From Calliopum simillimum (taxonomy: Eukaryota; Arthropoda; Insecta; Diptera; Lauxaniidae), in contig OX638370.1 of the NCBI GenBank assembly GCA_951812925.1, positions 46,813,948 to 46,877,947 on the forward strand: a stretch of 64,000 nt of DNA, given 5' to 3'. How positions within the stretch are numbered: the first letter of the stretch is position 1; every line of letters starts with the position of its first letter. Of the stretch, positions 44,646-55,876 are shown one piece after another. The notes beneath the pieces are model-generated. The model was not told the DNA's origin and ran no database searches. It saw only the letters and a list, made by a program, of their open reading frames with translations. A program made the translations under genes and the position numbers.

Positions 44646-45559
44646 TAGAGATAAAATACATACAATACATTTATGTACCAAGATACTATGCACAGATACC
44701 ATTTCTTGGAACGATAGTTAAGCGCGTATAGTTCCAGCAACATATCGGAAAGATCAACAACTTCCATGTGCTCATTGAAGCTATCAATAGCTGGACGAGG
44801 ACTACCCAAAAGCTTTATAGTGTGATCCTCGTCCTTTAAGCTTCATAACTCCTTTTCTTGACTTAGAAAACAGTTTCCTAGATGATCGTTACGAGCTGTT
44901 CCTACTCTTAAGCTGGATTGTGCACACGGAGGTTTTGGAGGTTCAACTTCCCCGGAAGAACTTTTACCCATATATAACGGCACAAATTTAGTGTTCAGTA
45001 TAGTTCCCCTTCGTTTTTTTATGTGAAAACCACTCCCCCCAAGATCAAATTCTGTACACAGCAGTGCTCCTTAGAAACGTTTATCTTATAATTCGATCAT
45101 TAGAAGTAAAACCATCATAGAAAAACACTTTAAAATTTGAATTTTTGGAAATGTTGGAGGTCGAATGTAGGACAATGCCTGAATATATTTCTTATCAAAA
45201 TGATTCATATGGTTCCTTTCCAACTTACAGACAGAAGTCATATAAAATTCCTGAAACACCAACTAATTTTAAAATTTCCAAAGTTGATTTTATTAAAAAT
45301 CTCGTTTTCTATTTTTGTTCACTATCATTTTCCATGTCTTCGTGATAATCCTCTCCAGAAAATTCACTTCAATATTTTCACCTCTGTCAATGGGTTGTTG
45401 TGGGGTATTTTCAATATTATTCTGAAAAATTACTATATTTTGCTTTTTTTCAGGTCCACTTTCCATTAGAGAAGTTTTCCGAATCAAACTCGCATATTTT
45501 TATGATTTTTAGCCATGGAAAGCATACCTAATGCGAAATATAAAAGTATTCGAAACATA
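44646..45559. other. no recognised gene
   Basis: AT-rich with open frames up to 110 codons (45137-45469) that carry no known domain. Unassigned. Confidence 0.4.
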
Positions 45560-45958
45560 TCCATTAGTGCCCAATGTTGCCTATAGGCAACATTGCCTTG
45601 GAAAATTACTGAGGAACAACTAAGACCTTTTTTGTGCAATTATTTTATTTTTCTGATTCTCTTACATGTTTTTAGTTATTTTATGTCCTTTTTGATCCAA
45701 GTTTATTTATATATTGATTTTAAATTATATAAAATATGCATCCACTTTTTGCATATTTTTTTTCGCACGCATGGACATAGCAAAGAACATTATTCAAATG
45801 ATAACTATTAATGCTTATGGAGGCAAATCTATTACTAAGCAAGCAATATATATCAAACTATTGAACAAAATTCGTAATTGGCGAAAAAATTAGAAAATAA
45901 CGGAGTTTTTAGCGCAAATATACAATGATGTCTATGGGCAACAGTGGGCATGAAAGGG
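45560..45958. mobile_element. piggyBac-like MITE
   Basis: The right end, read inverted, is CCCTTTCATGCCCACTGTTG and abuts TTAA (45959-45962), the piggyBac target and terminal pattern. The left side has GCCCAATGTTGCC then TATAGGCAACATTG, matching the inner part of that terminus in inverted orientation, but the first bases (CCCTTT) and a clean TTAA are missing (TTAG instead). About 400 bp, no transposase. The left terminus contains a perfect 24-bp palindrome (45572-45595). Confidence 0.5.
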
Positions 45959-45982
45959 TTAAGAAGTTTTCATACCCGTGTG

Positions 45983-45987
45983 CACAT
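45983..45987. repeat. BEL target-site duplication CACAT, left
   Basis: Identical to 60891-60895 beyond the right LTR. Five bases is usual for BEL/Pao. Confidence 0.85.
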
Positions 45988-46690
45988 TGTTTACGTGGAA
46001 ACGTAAACTTAACCTCTTAGAAAAATATTTATATGTTTACCCGGAAACATAAAGTGACCCTTTCGCATCTTTAAAAAAAAAAATTACATGTTTACCCGGA
46101 AACATAAAATGACCCTTTAACATCAGTTTTTTTTGGTTGCCGCAAGTATAGCCGTCTCACTTACTCCAACGCAGTGTAAGTTGCTGACAACGTTCCTGTC
46201 AACCAAATGCCAATGGATACAGAAAATTCATCATTCACTTTTAGAAAAAGGTTTAAGAAAGCCAAAACATTGTGATCGTATTTTTTTTCTTGTCGGTTCT
46301 TTTAAAAAGAAAAGAAAGTTTTTAAAAATAAAAGCTAGCAAAAATTCTAGAAAGTGTATCCTAAAAGAAAGGAAGTGTTTTTCTTTGTTTGTTTTGCCGC
46401 AGAAGACACAGGGTCCTCTGATTCTTTTTCTTCCCTTGTGAAGGATAGCATCGGCTCAAGGTGCAATTCAGACGTCATCAAGTCACTCCAGTGACACATC
46501 TTTCATCCGTTTCAGCGACGTCGGCAAGGATTTCCCTTCAGGACCATCGAAAGGTTTCATCGACGCATCGTGGTTTCATCGAGGTATCGGGTTTAGCAGA
46601 CAGCTACGATCCATACTAAAGGTATTTGTAAAAATTAAATTTTAGTGTTTTCCCTCGTGTGCAAGGATTATTTTGGTTCCCGGCCAAACA
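45988..46690 (+). repeat. Outer BEL 5' LTR
   Basis: Begins TGTTTACGTGGAAACGTAAA (itself an 8-bp hairpin GTTTACGT/ACGTAAAC) and ends CCGGCCAAACA. It contains two copies of ATGTTTACCCGGAAACATAA each followed by TGACCCTTT (46032 and 46088), and the same text as 60182-60890. Confidence 0.85.
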
Positions 46691-46692
46691 TT

Positions 46693-46705
46693 TGGTCCTT
46701 CGGCC
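46693..46705 (+). promoter_or_regulatory. Primer binding site, tRNA-Tyr type
   Basis: TGGTCCTTCGGCC starts two bases after the 5' LTR. The first ten bases complement the CGAAGGACCA 3' end I recall for animal tRNA-Tyr. tRNA identity is inference. Confidence 0.5.
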
Positions 46706-46860
46706 TTCTTTTGTGGCCAGAAAATATACCCTTTATATAAAATTATATTAAAATTTTTTAATTTTTGACCCCATCGGCCATTTTGTTTTCGCGAAAAGAA
46801 TTACATGTGTTCATGTATTTTACATAAGAAATTTTTCCCGCGGAAATTTTGTAATTGTGT

Positions 46861-47093
46861 TTAACCTTTGTAAGTGTACAAGGTTAACACATACCCATAT
46901 GTTTTTACTTTTGTTAACGGACAGTTTGTATGTGTGCTTAACCGTTGAAATTGATCAAGGTTAACATAAACTCGCGAGTTTTATCTAACCAAATTGTGAT
47001 TTTAATATCATGTGTTTTAACCTTTGAAGTAGCTGAAGGTTAAAGCAAACACTCGTGCTTTTGAAATTTCTAACCTTTGAAGTATTTCAAGGA
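46861..47093 (+). repeat. Leader with four repeated stem-loops
   Basis: TTAACCTTTG ... CAAGGTTAAC (46861-46888), TTAACCGTTG ... CAAGGTTAAC (46938-46965), TTAACCTTTG ... GAAGGTTAA (47019-47045) and AACCTTTG ... CAAGG (47073-47093). Each is a hairpin with about 8-bp stem and variable loop, spaced roughly 55-80 bases. The stems co-vary only slightly, but the loops differ, suggesting selection on structure in the untranslated genomic RNA (packaging or translation). Confidence 0.6.
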
Positions 47094-47390
47094 GAAATCG
47101 AATTACCCAGTGTAGTCACCTAAACTAACGCACGGTATCACGCGTTTATTTTACACTAGTGTACACAGCTTTTGAAACTTTTTAAGAAATCTTTATAATT
47201 TTTTTTTGAAATTTTGTTGAGTAGTGACGTAGATAGCAGAACTTTTCTCGTAGTTTTCGAAAAATAGAACCCCTTTTTTGTGAGTTTTTGTGTGACGACA
47301 TAAGCTTTGACCCACATCTCCACTTCAAAAAGTTTTTTGCGTGATTTTTTATTTTTGTCTTTTGTTCTTTGGCCTACCGCTTCAACAAAA

Positions 47391-48540
47391 ATGGAACAGA
47401 AAGTGGAGAAGTACTCTCGCCAAAAAATGAGCATCTTAAATTTTGCAGCGAATATCAAAAAAACGAGCAAAGTAAAACAGACCAAAGGTTTCGTAACTAC
47501 ACGCAAAAGCCTTCTTGAGCAGTATTGGAGAAATTTCAAAAAGCTTTATGACGAAGTACTTGATACATACCCAGAGGAAGATTCAGTAAAAGCTCTGCTA
47601 GAGAATGAGGTTTTGATTTAGTAGAATGTTCTTACGTGGAAGCATTGTCGGAATTGTGCGACATGTTAGAAGCGCTTGAACCACCACAGGTTCCTCCACA
47701 TATACCCACGGCAAACACCACACTTGACCAAACTTCAATTATTGCTGCAACAACAAGTTTGCCGCGAATAAAGATTCCGCCATTTAATGGCACATATTCT
47801 CAGTGGTACCCTTTCAAAGATCTTTTTGTTTGAATCGTTACGTCAAATAATTCTTTAACCAATACTCAGCGGCTTCAGTAATTAAAAGACAGCCTTACTG
47901 GGGACGCTCGTCGTGCTTTAGATAATATTTCAACCACAGAAGCTAATTTTACCACAGCTTGGGACCTGCTAGAGCGTAAATACGATAATAAGCGAATAAT
48001 AAGTTTGAGAAAACTTATTGATGGGATTTCATCTGCAGTCCGTGCTTTAGAGCAACTTCAGCGTCCAGTTGAGCACTGTGATGATTGGCTAATTTTCATT
48101 ACGGTTCAAAAACTTGATCCGTCTACGCGAAAAGCTTGGGAGCTTTCACTTAAGACAGACTCTGATGTTCCAAAGTTTAAAGAATTAACTCGTTTTTTGG
48201 AAAATCGCACTCAATCCCTTGAAGTCTTGCAGTGTTTTGGAGATGCTAAGTCGGATAAAAAGGCACATTCAGAAGTAACTCCTAAGCGCGTAAATCCATT
48301 CCGATCGTTTCACAATAACGTTGAAGTCCCAAAAGCGTGTTATGTAATTATACACATCCACTACGTTTTTGTTCCAAATTCATTAAGCTTAGTGTTCAAG
48401 ATCGATTTTCCTTGGTGAAAAAACACCAGTTCTGTATAAATTGTTTAGCTTTTTCTCACGAATTGAAAGATTGTAAAAGTTCATACACTTGTGGTAAATG
48501 TCAAAAGAAACACAATACACTGTTGCATAAAGAAAATGCA
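47391..48540 (+). pseudogene. Outer BEL gag (capsid and nucleocapsid)
   Basis: ATG 47391 (MEQKVEKYSRQKMSILN) fits a BEL gag start after the leader. Blocks include FVTTRKSLLEQYWRNFKKLY, then in the next frame LPRIKIPPFNGTYSQWYPFK (the conserved LPKIxLPxFxGxxxxWxxF of BEL gag), LTGDARRALDNI and VQKLDPSTRKAWE, and the nucleocapsid knuckle CINCLAFSHELKDC followed by CGKCQKKHNTLLH. Stops at 47619 and 47831 and several frameshifts break it. Just downstream, an 18-base unit encoding NNKSFS is repeated three times (about 48563-48617). Confidence 0.85.
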
Positions 48541-51500
48541 TCAATGGGTCAAAATGTAGCAAACAATAAAAGTTTTTCAAACAATAAAAGTTTTTCAAAT
48601 AATAAAAGTTTTTCAAACAAACCCGCATTTCAAAATAAAGGTGACAAGGCACACAGTTCTGCTGTCACTTATACCTCTACCATACAGTCCACTACAGAAA
48701 AACCGACTTCGTCGGAAATATTGTCTGAGACAACAAACCCTATGGGTACAGTAAACACCCATTTTACGTCAGCCACTAAAAAGGTTATCCTTGGAATGGC
48801 TTTGATTGATATTTATCATTTGGGTTCAACTTATAAGGCTCGCGCCTTGATTGACCCAGCTTCTGAATGCAGCTTCGTGTCAGAACGCATTCAACGCTTG
48901 CTTAAGCTTTCGACGAAACCCATTTCAGCCCAAGTAACGGGACTGAATGGGACAGTCAATACTCTACCAAATATGATGGCTTCTTTTCATATTGGTTCTA
49001 AGTTATATAGAACAAATCCAATCGAAATCATTGCTCTGGTTGTCCCAAAAGTGACGGAAAATTTACCATTACTTAATTTTGACGTCTCTAATTTTTCAGA
49101 GATGCCGAACTTTGCGTTCGCTGATCCGAACTTCAATCGAAGTTCAGTTGTGGATCTACTCATCGGTGGCGATTTATACCCTTCAATACTTCTTGGTGGG
49201 GTTCAAAAAGACGTTTTTGGATCTCTCATAGGCCAAGAGACCATATTTGGATGGATCCTTACAGGACCAGTGCCAGTACAGCATCAAATGCTCCCTTTGA
49301 AAGTTGCTTCACATTTCACAGAGATTTCTCTGAATGAACAACTTAAAAAATTTTGGGTAATTGAAGAAATCCCACAAAAATCGTCAATCTCCAAAGCCGA
49401 TGAAAATTTCGAGCAAATTTATATCAACACAACAAAACGGAATTCGGATGGTCGATACGTTGTTGATTTACCCTTCATGTTAGAATTTCCAAACTCTAAA
49501 TCTTTAGGACAAACGAAATTCATTGCTAAAAGCCAGTTTCTTTGAAACGAAAAGCAACTCCTCAAGAAACCTGAACTCAAGTCTCAGTATTTAGACCTTG
49601 ACCACATGGTTGAAATTGATCCTAATAGTTTTCAAGATGCTGTTCATCATGCTGTGCTAAGGCCAGATAGTGCTAGCACAAAACTTCGTGTTGTTTTCAA
49701 CGCGTCGTGTCCCTCTTCAAACTCAAATAGTTTAAATGATGTCCTATACACAGGACCAATACTTCAAAATGATTTGGTCGCACTTATTCTTAAGTGGCGA
49801 CTATTCGAATTTGTCTTTAATGCTGACATTCAAAAAATGTACAGACAAATTTTGGTTAACCCTGATCAAACTGCTTTTCAAAGGATTATATTTCGATCAG
49901 ATCCAAACGAAGAACTAAGAGAATTCGAATTCAAAACTGTGACGTTTGGTGTGAACTGTGCACCCTACTTAGCGATTCGTACGTTACTAAAGTTAGCTGA
50001 TGATGAACAGCATAGGTTCCCTTTGGGCTCAGAAATTTTACGTGAGCACATGTACGTTGATGACGTGTTGGCTGGGTCTCACGATCTCGTGTCCGCAAAA
50101 AAATTGCCGTGATCAACTGAATAATATTTTGCTCTCAGCAGGGTTTGAATTAAGAAAATGGACTTCGAATTCAAAAGAATTGCTTTCTGATCTTCCTCGA
50201 GATTATTTATTAAACACTAAATTTCTTTCTTTGGAGGACCAAAGTTTAGCAAAAACCCTTGGAATTCGCTGGAATGCAAAGCATGATTTCTTCTATTTTA
50301 ATGTTCAGCACCTTGAGTATAAACCAAATTATACTAAGCGAGAAGTTTTGTCTACAATCGCAAAATTGTTTGACCCGGTAGGTTGGCTTTCGCCAATTAT
50401 TATCACTGCAAAGATATTTATGCAGCAACTTTGGCTAGAAAAAACTGATTGGGACGAATGTATAAAAGTCCAGTCACTGCAAAAGTGGCACTCTTTTATC
50501 GAAAGTTATGATAAAATTAATGGTATTTCGTTACCACGATGGGTACATTTTTCACCCTCAAGTAAAATTGAATTTCATGCTTTCTCAGATGCTTCTGAAA
50601 AAGCATATGCAGCAGCAGTCTATATTCGAGTGGAAACTAAAAACTGCATTTTTACTCATTTGCTAACTTCAAAATCGAAGGTATCACCAGTCAAAACTAT
50701 ATCTCTGCCCAGGCTGGAGCTTTGTGGCGCAGTTTTGCTGGCAAAACTGGTCAGCTCTGTGATACCACAATTAAAGCTTGATAATTTTTCAATATTTAAA
50801 TGGACCGACTCGACAATTGTGCTTTCATGGTTGCAAAAACCGCCATGCACATGGAAAACATTTGTGGCAAACAGAGTCACTACCATAATCGATAAGTTGG
50901 GCATCGAAAATTGGGCTCATGTTGATACCCATGACAACCCCGCCGATCTAGCAACCCGGGGGCTATCTCCTTCGGATCTTAAAAGTAATGAACTCTGGTG
51001 GAATGGTCCTTCTTGGCTAAAACTTCAAAAATCTGACTGGCCAAAACCTTCACTGGTGGTTAAAAATGACACTAATCTCGAAATCAAACTCGTCAAGTGT
51101 TTCGGCGGTAAAAGAAGATATTTTGAATCGTTTTTCTTCTTTGCCTAGAGCAATTCGAGTTATAGCATATATGTTCCGATTTTTTAATCGCACTCGTCGA
51201 ACAGTGAATTCATACTCCTCCGATAAGATTTCTTCCGAGGAACTCAAGTTTGTAAAAATGAGGCTCATAGAAGTATCTCAGCAAATGTACTTTCACAATG
51301 ATTACTTTAATTTACTTTATAAAAAACCCATTGAATCTAAAAGTTCTTTTCTAACTTTAACTCCGTTTCTAAATCGAGAAAATATCTTAAGGGCAAATGG
51401 TCGTCTAGCATCTTCTCCAGCTTTAAGTTACAATGAAAGGCATCCTATTATACTCGCATACGAGAGCCGTTTTTCACGGTTACTCGTGGAATCTCTTCAT

Positions 51501-52064
51501 AATATGACTCTTCATGGTGAGAATCAGCCAGTTCTTCGCCTAGTCCGTCGCGAATTTTGGATACTTAAGTTGAAGAACTTGATAAAAACTTGTATCCACA
51601 ATTGTAAGACATGTGTCATTAACAAAAAGCGTTACAATGGTCAAATTATGGCTGCTTTGCCTCCGGAGCGGGTAACCATATCACGTCCTTTTACTAATAC
51701 AGGCGTGGACTTTGCGGGACCCTTTGACATAAAGAGTTTTACTGGTAGATACTGTAAAATCACTAAAGGGTATGCTAGCCTCTTTGTCTGCTTCTCTACG
51801 AAGGCCATCCATCTTGAACCTGTCAGTGATCTGACTTCCCAGGCGTTTTTAGCGGCTCTTTCAAGATTCGTGTCCAGAAGAGGGTGTCCTGATAGTATAT
51901 ACTCAGATAATGGCACAAACTTCGTGGGCGCTGCTGGAATGCTTAAAAAAGATTTTATGCAGTTTCTACAGGCAATAAAAGGCGATACCATCGCAAAATA
52001 TGGCTATCACCAACTATCTTGGCACTTTTTACCGGCCTCAGCACCCCACATGGGCGGTGTTTGA
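48541..52064 (+). pseudogene. Outer BEL pol: protease, RT, RNase H, integrase (3' truncated)
   Basis: Aspartic protease at ARALIDPASECSFVSE (about 48840-48885), then reverse transcriptase with FNADIQKMYRQI, VTFGVNCAPYLAIRTL and the catalytic HMYVDDVLAG (about 50050-50080). RNase H has FHAFSDASEKAY, LPRLELCGAVLLAKL, KWTDSTIVLSWL and DNPADLATRG. The integrase has the zinc-binding NCKTCVINKK, LPPERV, VDFAGPF (first Asp) and YSDNGTNFVGA (second Asp). It ends at SAPHMGGV, one residue before the WE that supplies the catalytic Glu, where the second BEL element begins. Stops or shifts near 49545, 50110 and 51148 also inactivate it. Confidence 0.9.
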
Positions 52065-52531
52065 TCACTTCATAATTTCATTTCATATTTCATTTTTTAT
52101 ATGGTTTTTCATTTTTTATATTCATATTTTTATTATACTTAAATACTAATCTAAAATTTATTCCTTAAAAATATTTAAAATTAGTACTTAATATATTAGT
52201 ATTGTTAACATTGAATTTTGCCCTTAAGGCGTTAACAAAAAATACATTGCAACATTGTTTGTTTGCATTGTATAATTACATACAGACATTCTGTCTCAAT
52301 TCAGTCTTCTTTGAGTTCTTGCTGCGCGTTCACGCATTGTACTAAGCTAACGCAAGATCGATTTTTCTCTTAAGTTTTTTTTATATATATATTCCGGTAA
52401 TAAATAGTTTACTTAAATTCGAAGACAAGTTTGTTTAATTAATCGGAAATAATTCGCGTAAACCAACGACAAAATACCTGCACCTGTAACTTCATGGAAA
52501 TAGCACCATTGTGCAAAAAGCTGCACAATCA
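52062..52531 (+). repeat. Second BEL 5' LTR
   Basis: Starts TGATCACTTC immediately after the truncated outer integrase and ends about CACAATCA, four bases before a primer binding site. It includes AATAAA (about 52401) and a hairpin at its 3' end (ATTGTGCA, AAAAGC, TGCACAAT). No matching 3' LTR was found in the window, so borders rest on TG...CA, the primer site and the break in homology. Confidence 0.6.
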
Positions 52532-52535
52532 TTTT

Positions 52536-52553
52536 TGGCGCCCGAGCAGGGAC
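52536..52553 (+). promoter_or_regulatory. Primer binding site, tRNA-Lys type
   Basis: TGGCGCCCGAGCAGGGAC differs at one position from the 18-base complement of the animal tRNA-Lys 3' end used by many retroelements. It marks the start of minus-strand DNA synthesis for the second element. Confidence 0.75.
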
Positions 52554-53755
52554 TGTTGTGTCCAGTTTCACCAGGATTAGTGTCCAATTCGAGGGAAATA
52601 ACCCAGGAAGGATTCGAGTCCAATTAAAGGGAAGTAACCCACCACGAAGACTACAGGTATAAAAACGCAAATATTGTCCTCGAGCATTGATAATTTGGCT
52701 ACACGAGGTTCAATATTCGCATTTTTTCGAGAAATTGAATTTGTTGTATTACGTACATATGTACAGTGCTTTTGATGGAAAGTGTTAAAATTTCGTGTCT
52801 CAAGGGTACATAATTTGTTGGTTTTTTATTGAAAAAAATCTTTGCTAGCAACGCCGGTCGTACTTATTGCAAGTTCACGACGGTTGCTACATATATACGT
52901 ACACTTGTGATCGCTAGCAGCGCAGGTTATACATACTTATTGCAAGATTATAACTGTTGCTACATTTGCACGTGCCTATATACAATTTGTACGGTGTTTT
53001 TTTGCACATAAAATTCGCCGTTGCTTTTTTGCAAAAACGGTTGTTACATACGCACATAAATACATACTTACATCAAAACTTGTTGTTGGTTTTTTCAAAC
53101 CAAATTTCTGCCGTCGTCGTTGCTGCATAAATAGATGCGCAACTTTCGTAACCCTATGTTCATACTTCGGCTATTTAAATACTTCGTCAATTTGAGTACC
53201 AACGAACGGTGCTGATCAAACTCTTTCATCGCAAAATAGTGCGGTCGACGTCAAGCCAGTTGCCAGCAGCGCGCTGCATCGATCATAAATTCTCTCTTTG
53301 CATAGCTGCGAACATTTCGTATGCTTTGAAACAATTTCGTTTCGTTGTGCAAATTAGGGGTGGTTTTTTATTTGCATAGAAAAACTTTCGCTCAACTTCA
53401 ATAAGCAAGTTGCGTTTCTTTTGTTCACTGGCATTGACGTTAGGAGACAACAACACGCATTTACATACATACATATTGCGTACGTACGAACAAGTGGGTT
53501 CTGCGTTTCAAACGTTCTTTACTTATTGAAAGTGGAACAAGTGGTAACGAAATAAAGTTACACTGGTAAACAAGTATTGCACTTCGTTTAATTTGTTGGC
53601 ATATGCCGCAAATATTTACTTAATAAATTTTTTATTGTAAATAAACAAATTTTTTGGGAAATCTTATTCCTCAATCAATCCATAATTGAAATTTTACTCG
53701 CATACGCATCCAACACATATTCATTTGTTAATTACGACAAATTTATTGATTCAAA
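52554..53755 (+). repeat. Long leader of the second BEL element with tandem units
   Basis: 1.2 kb untranslated region. Units of about 72 bp recur between 52840 and 53055, e.g. GCTAGCAACGCCGGT ... CTTATTGCAAG ... GGTTGCTACAT and GCTAGCAGCGCAGGT ... CTTATTGCAAG ... TGTTGCTACAT. Their roles may be packaging or enhancer/insulator activity; this is inference. Confidence 0.55.
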
Positions 53756-55876
53756 ATGACTAAGGGTAGAAGGCAAGATCTATCTTTCACTGCTGGCGAT
53801 GCAGATGCATTAATTAAAAAAAGGGATAAAGTTTTGGACAATATTTTGCACATGAAGCAAGCATTTAAGGAGCGGTCAATTTCAATGAACCCAGTTGAAC
53901 TGGAGTGCTGGCTCGATATTCTGAATAACTATATTGACCAAGTGATGGTTTTGCAAAATGATATCGAGAACGCTGATCCTTCAAATAATAAGCGGTTCGA
54001 AATTGAAAACATTTGTGTAAGCACAAAATCGTTATTTTTATCCGCGACTAAAAGCAAAAAACAATCATCCAATGACACTTCTGCTAGCTTTTCGGCTCCT
54101 CACTCTCATTCGAGACTACCTCAAATGAAATTGCCTAAATTTAGTGGGAAATACGCAGAGTATAAAAATTTTATCGGCGTCTTTGAAAGTTTAGTAGATC
54201 ATGACTCTACTTTGTCAGATATTGAAAAGTTTAACCATCTGATTTCATACTTGTCAGATGAGGCATTAGGCACGGTTAAAGCATTTCAAATTTCTGAAAG
54301 TAATTATCCTAAGGATTTGGCAAGCCTTAAGAAAGTTTACGATAATCCGTGTCTGATATTTTTTGACAACATTTCAAAACTTTTTAATTTACCTGAGATG
54401 ACTAAGCCATCGGCTTCTTCTTTACGATCAATGATCGATACCGCGTCTGCTATTTATGAATCATTGCTTTCCATTGGCGATGATAAATCAGTCGCCAACG
54501 CCATGCTTATTCACTTGGTAACATCGAAGGTGGATCCGGCTACTCGGACTAAATGGGAGGAGCAACTCAATTATGACAAGCTTCCGCTCTGGTCCGACTG
54601 TGAGGAACAGTTAAATAGACGTTTTCAGCATTTATCAGCTGAGGAATCCTCATTTAAGTCCAAGCAAAAGCCGAGGCATGAAAATTATTCAAAGAGTTTC
54701 AACTCATCGTTTTCATGCACTAAGCAAAATACTCAGGGTGAAAGTAAATGTTTTCATTGTAAATCTCATGCACATACAATAGCAAATTGTTCTAGTTTCA
54801 GTGCATTGCCAGTAGCTCAACGTTTTGAATTCGCTAAAGGAATTTCTTTATGTATAAATTGTCTTAAAAAAGGACATACAGTAACAAAATGTAAATCATC
54901 AAATTGTCGCATTTGCCAAAAACCACATAATACTTTATTGCATCGATATGCTTCAAACTCTACTCAGTTTGAGTTTCCAAGTACCAGCTCAGGTACAAAA
55001 ACCAATCAAGTTTCAAATGTTTCCGTCAATCACATGTCAATGGGTGACGAACAAGTGATTTTGGCCACTGCAGTAGTGCAAGTCAGAAATAAATCCGGTG
55101 AACTTTACTTAGCCAGAGCGTTACTTGATTCTGGTTCCCAAGTAAATGTTGTAACTGAGGAACTTGCTCAACGATTACAATTAAAACGAGAAGAGAGAAA
55201 TTTAAATATTTTGGGTCTTGGTAAAGCCAATTCAACGGTAAAGCACAAGATTCATGCCTCCATTAAGTCTCGTGTAAATTCACATGAATTTTCTGCTGAT
55301 TTTTGGGTAATGCGATCCATTTCTAGTAGCCAACCTGACCATACAGTGACGTGGAAAGATTGGAATGTGCCTGCTAACATTAAGCTAGCAGATCCATATT
55401 TTCATCAGCCTCAAAAGGTCGATATGCTTCTTGGAGCTGAGATCTTCTTTGAGCTCTTATGTGTGGGGCAAATTAAACGTAGCCCTACGTTACCTACATT
55501 CCAAAAAACCCTCTTAGGGTGGATAGTTTCAGGCAAATATAAGCCAAATCCTTTGCATACGGAAAGTTCAAATTTTATGACCGTGGTTCAAGATGAAACT
55601 TCTTTAGATTCTATAGTCAGAAAATTTTGGGAGCTAGAAGAACTTCCCAGTGAAGCAAAGGTTATTCCACTTTCTGAGTTGAATCAGTTGTGTGAAGATC
55701 ATTTCACAAAAACTATTAAACAATTGCCTTCTGGCCAATTACAGGTGGGATTACCTTTCAAGGTACCACCAACCGCTTTAGGATTTTCATTCGACACTGC
55801 AAAAAGACTTTTTTATCCCTGGAACGTAGATTGTCCAGAGACCCGACTTTACGGGAAATGTACATGGCATTCATGA
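53756..55876 (+). pseudogene. Second BEL gag-protease (706-codon open frame)
   Basis: ATG 53756 (MTKGRRQDLSFTAGDADALI) leads a long open frame. It contains the gag matrix/capsid with LPQMKLPKFSGKYAEYKNFI, LVTSKVDPATRTKWEEQL, and a triple nucleocapsid array: CFHCKSHAHTIANC, CINCLKKGHTVTKC and CRICQKPHNTLLH. The aspartic protease is ARALLDSGSQVNVVTEELAQ (about 55110-55170). The frame ends after a 1-base shift near 55810. The pol frame starts in overlap (DPTLREMYMAFMNEY). In intact BELs gag and pol form a single ORF, so the overlap is a mutation rather than programmed shifting. Confidence 0.9.
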
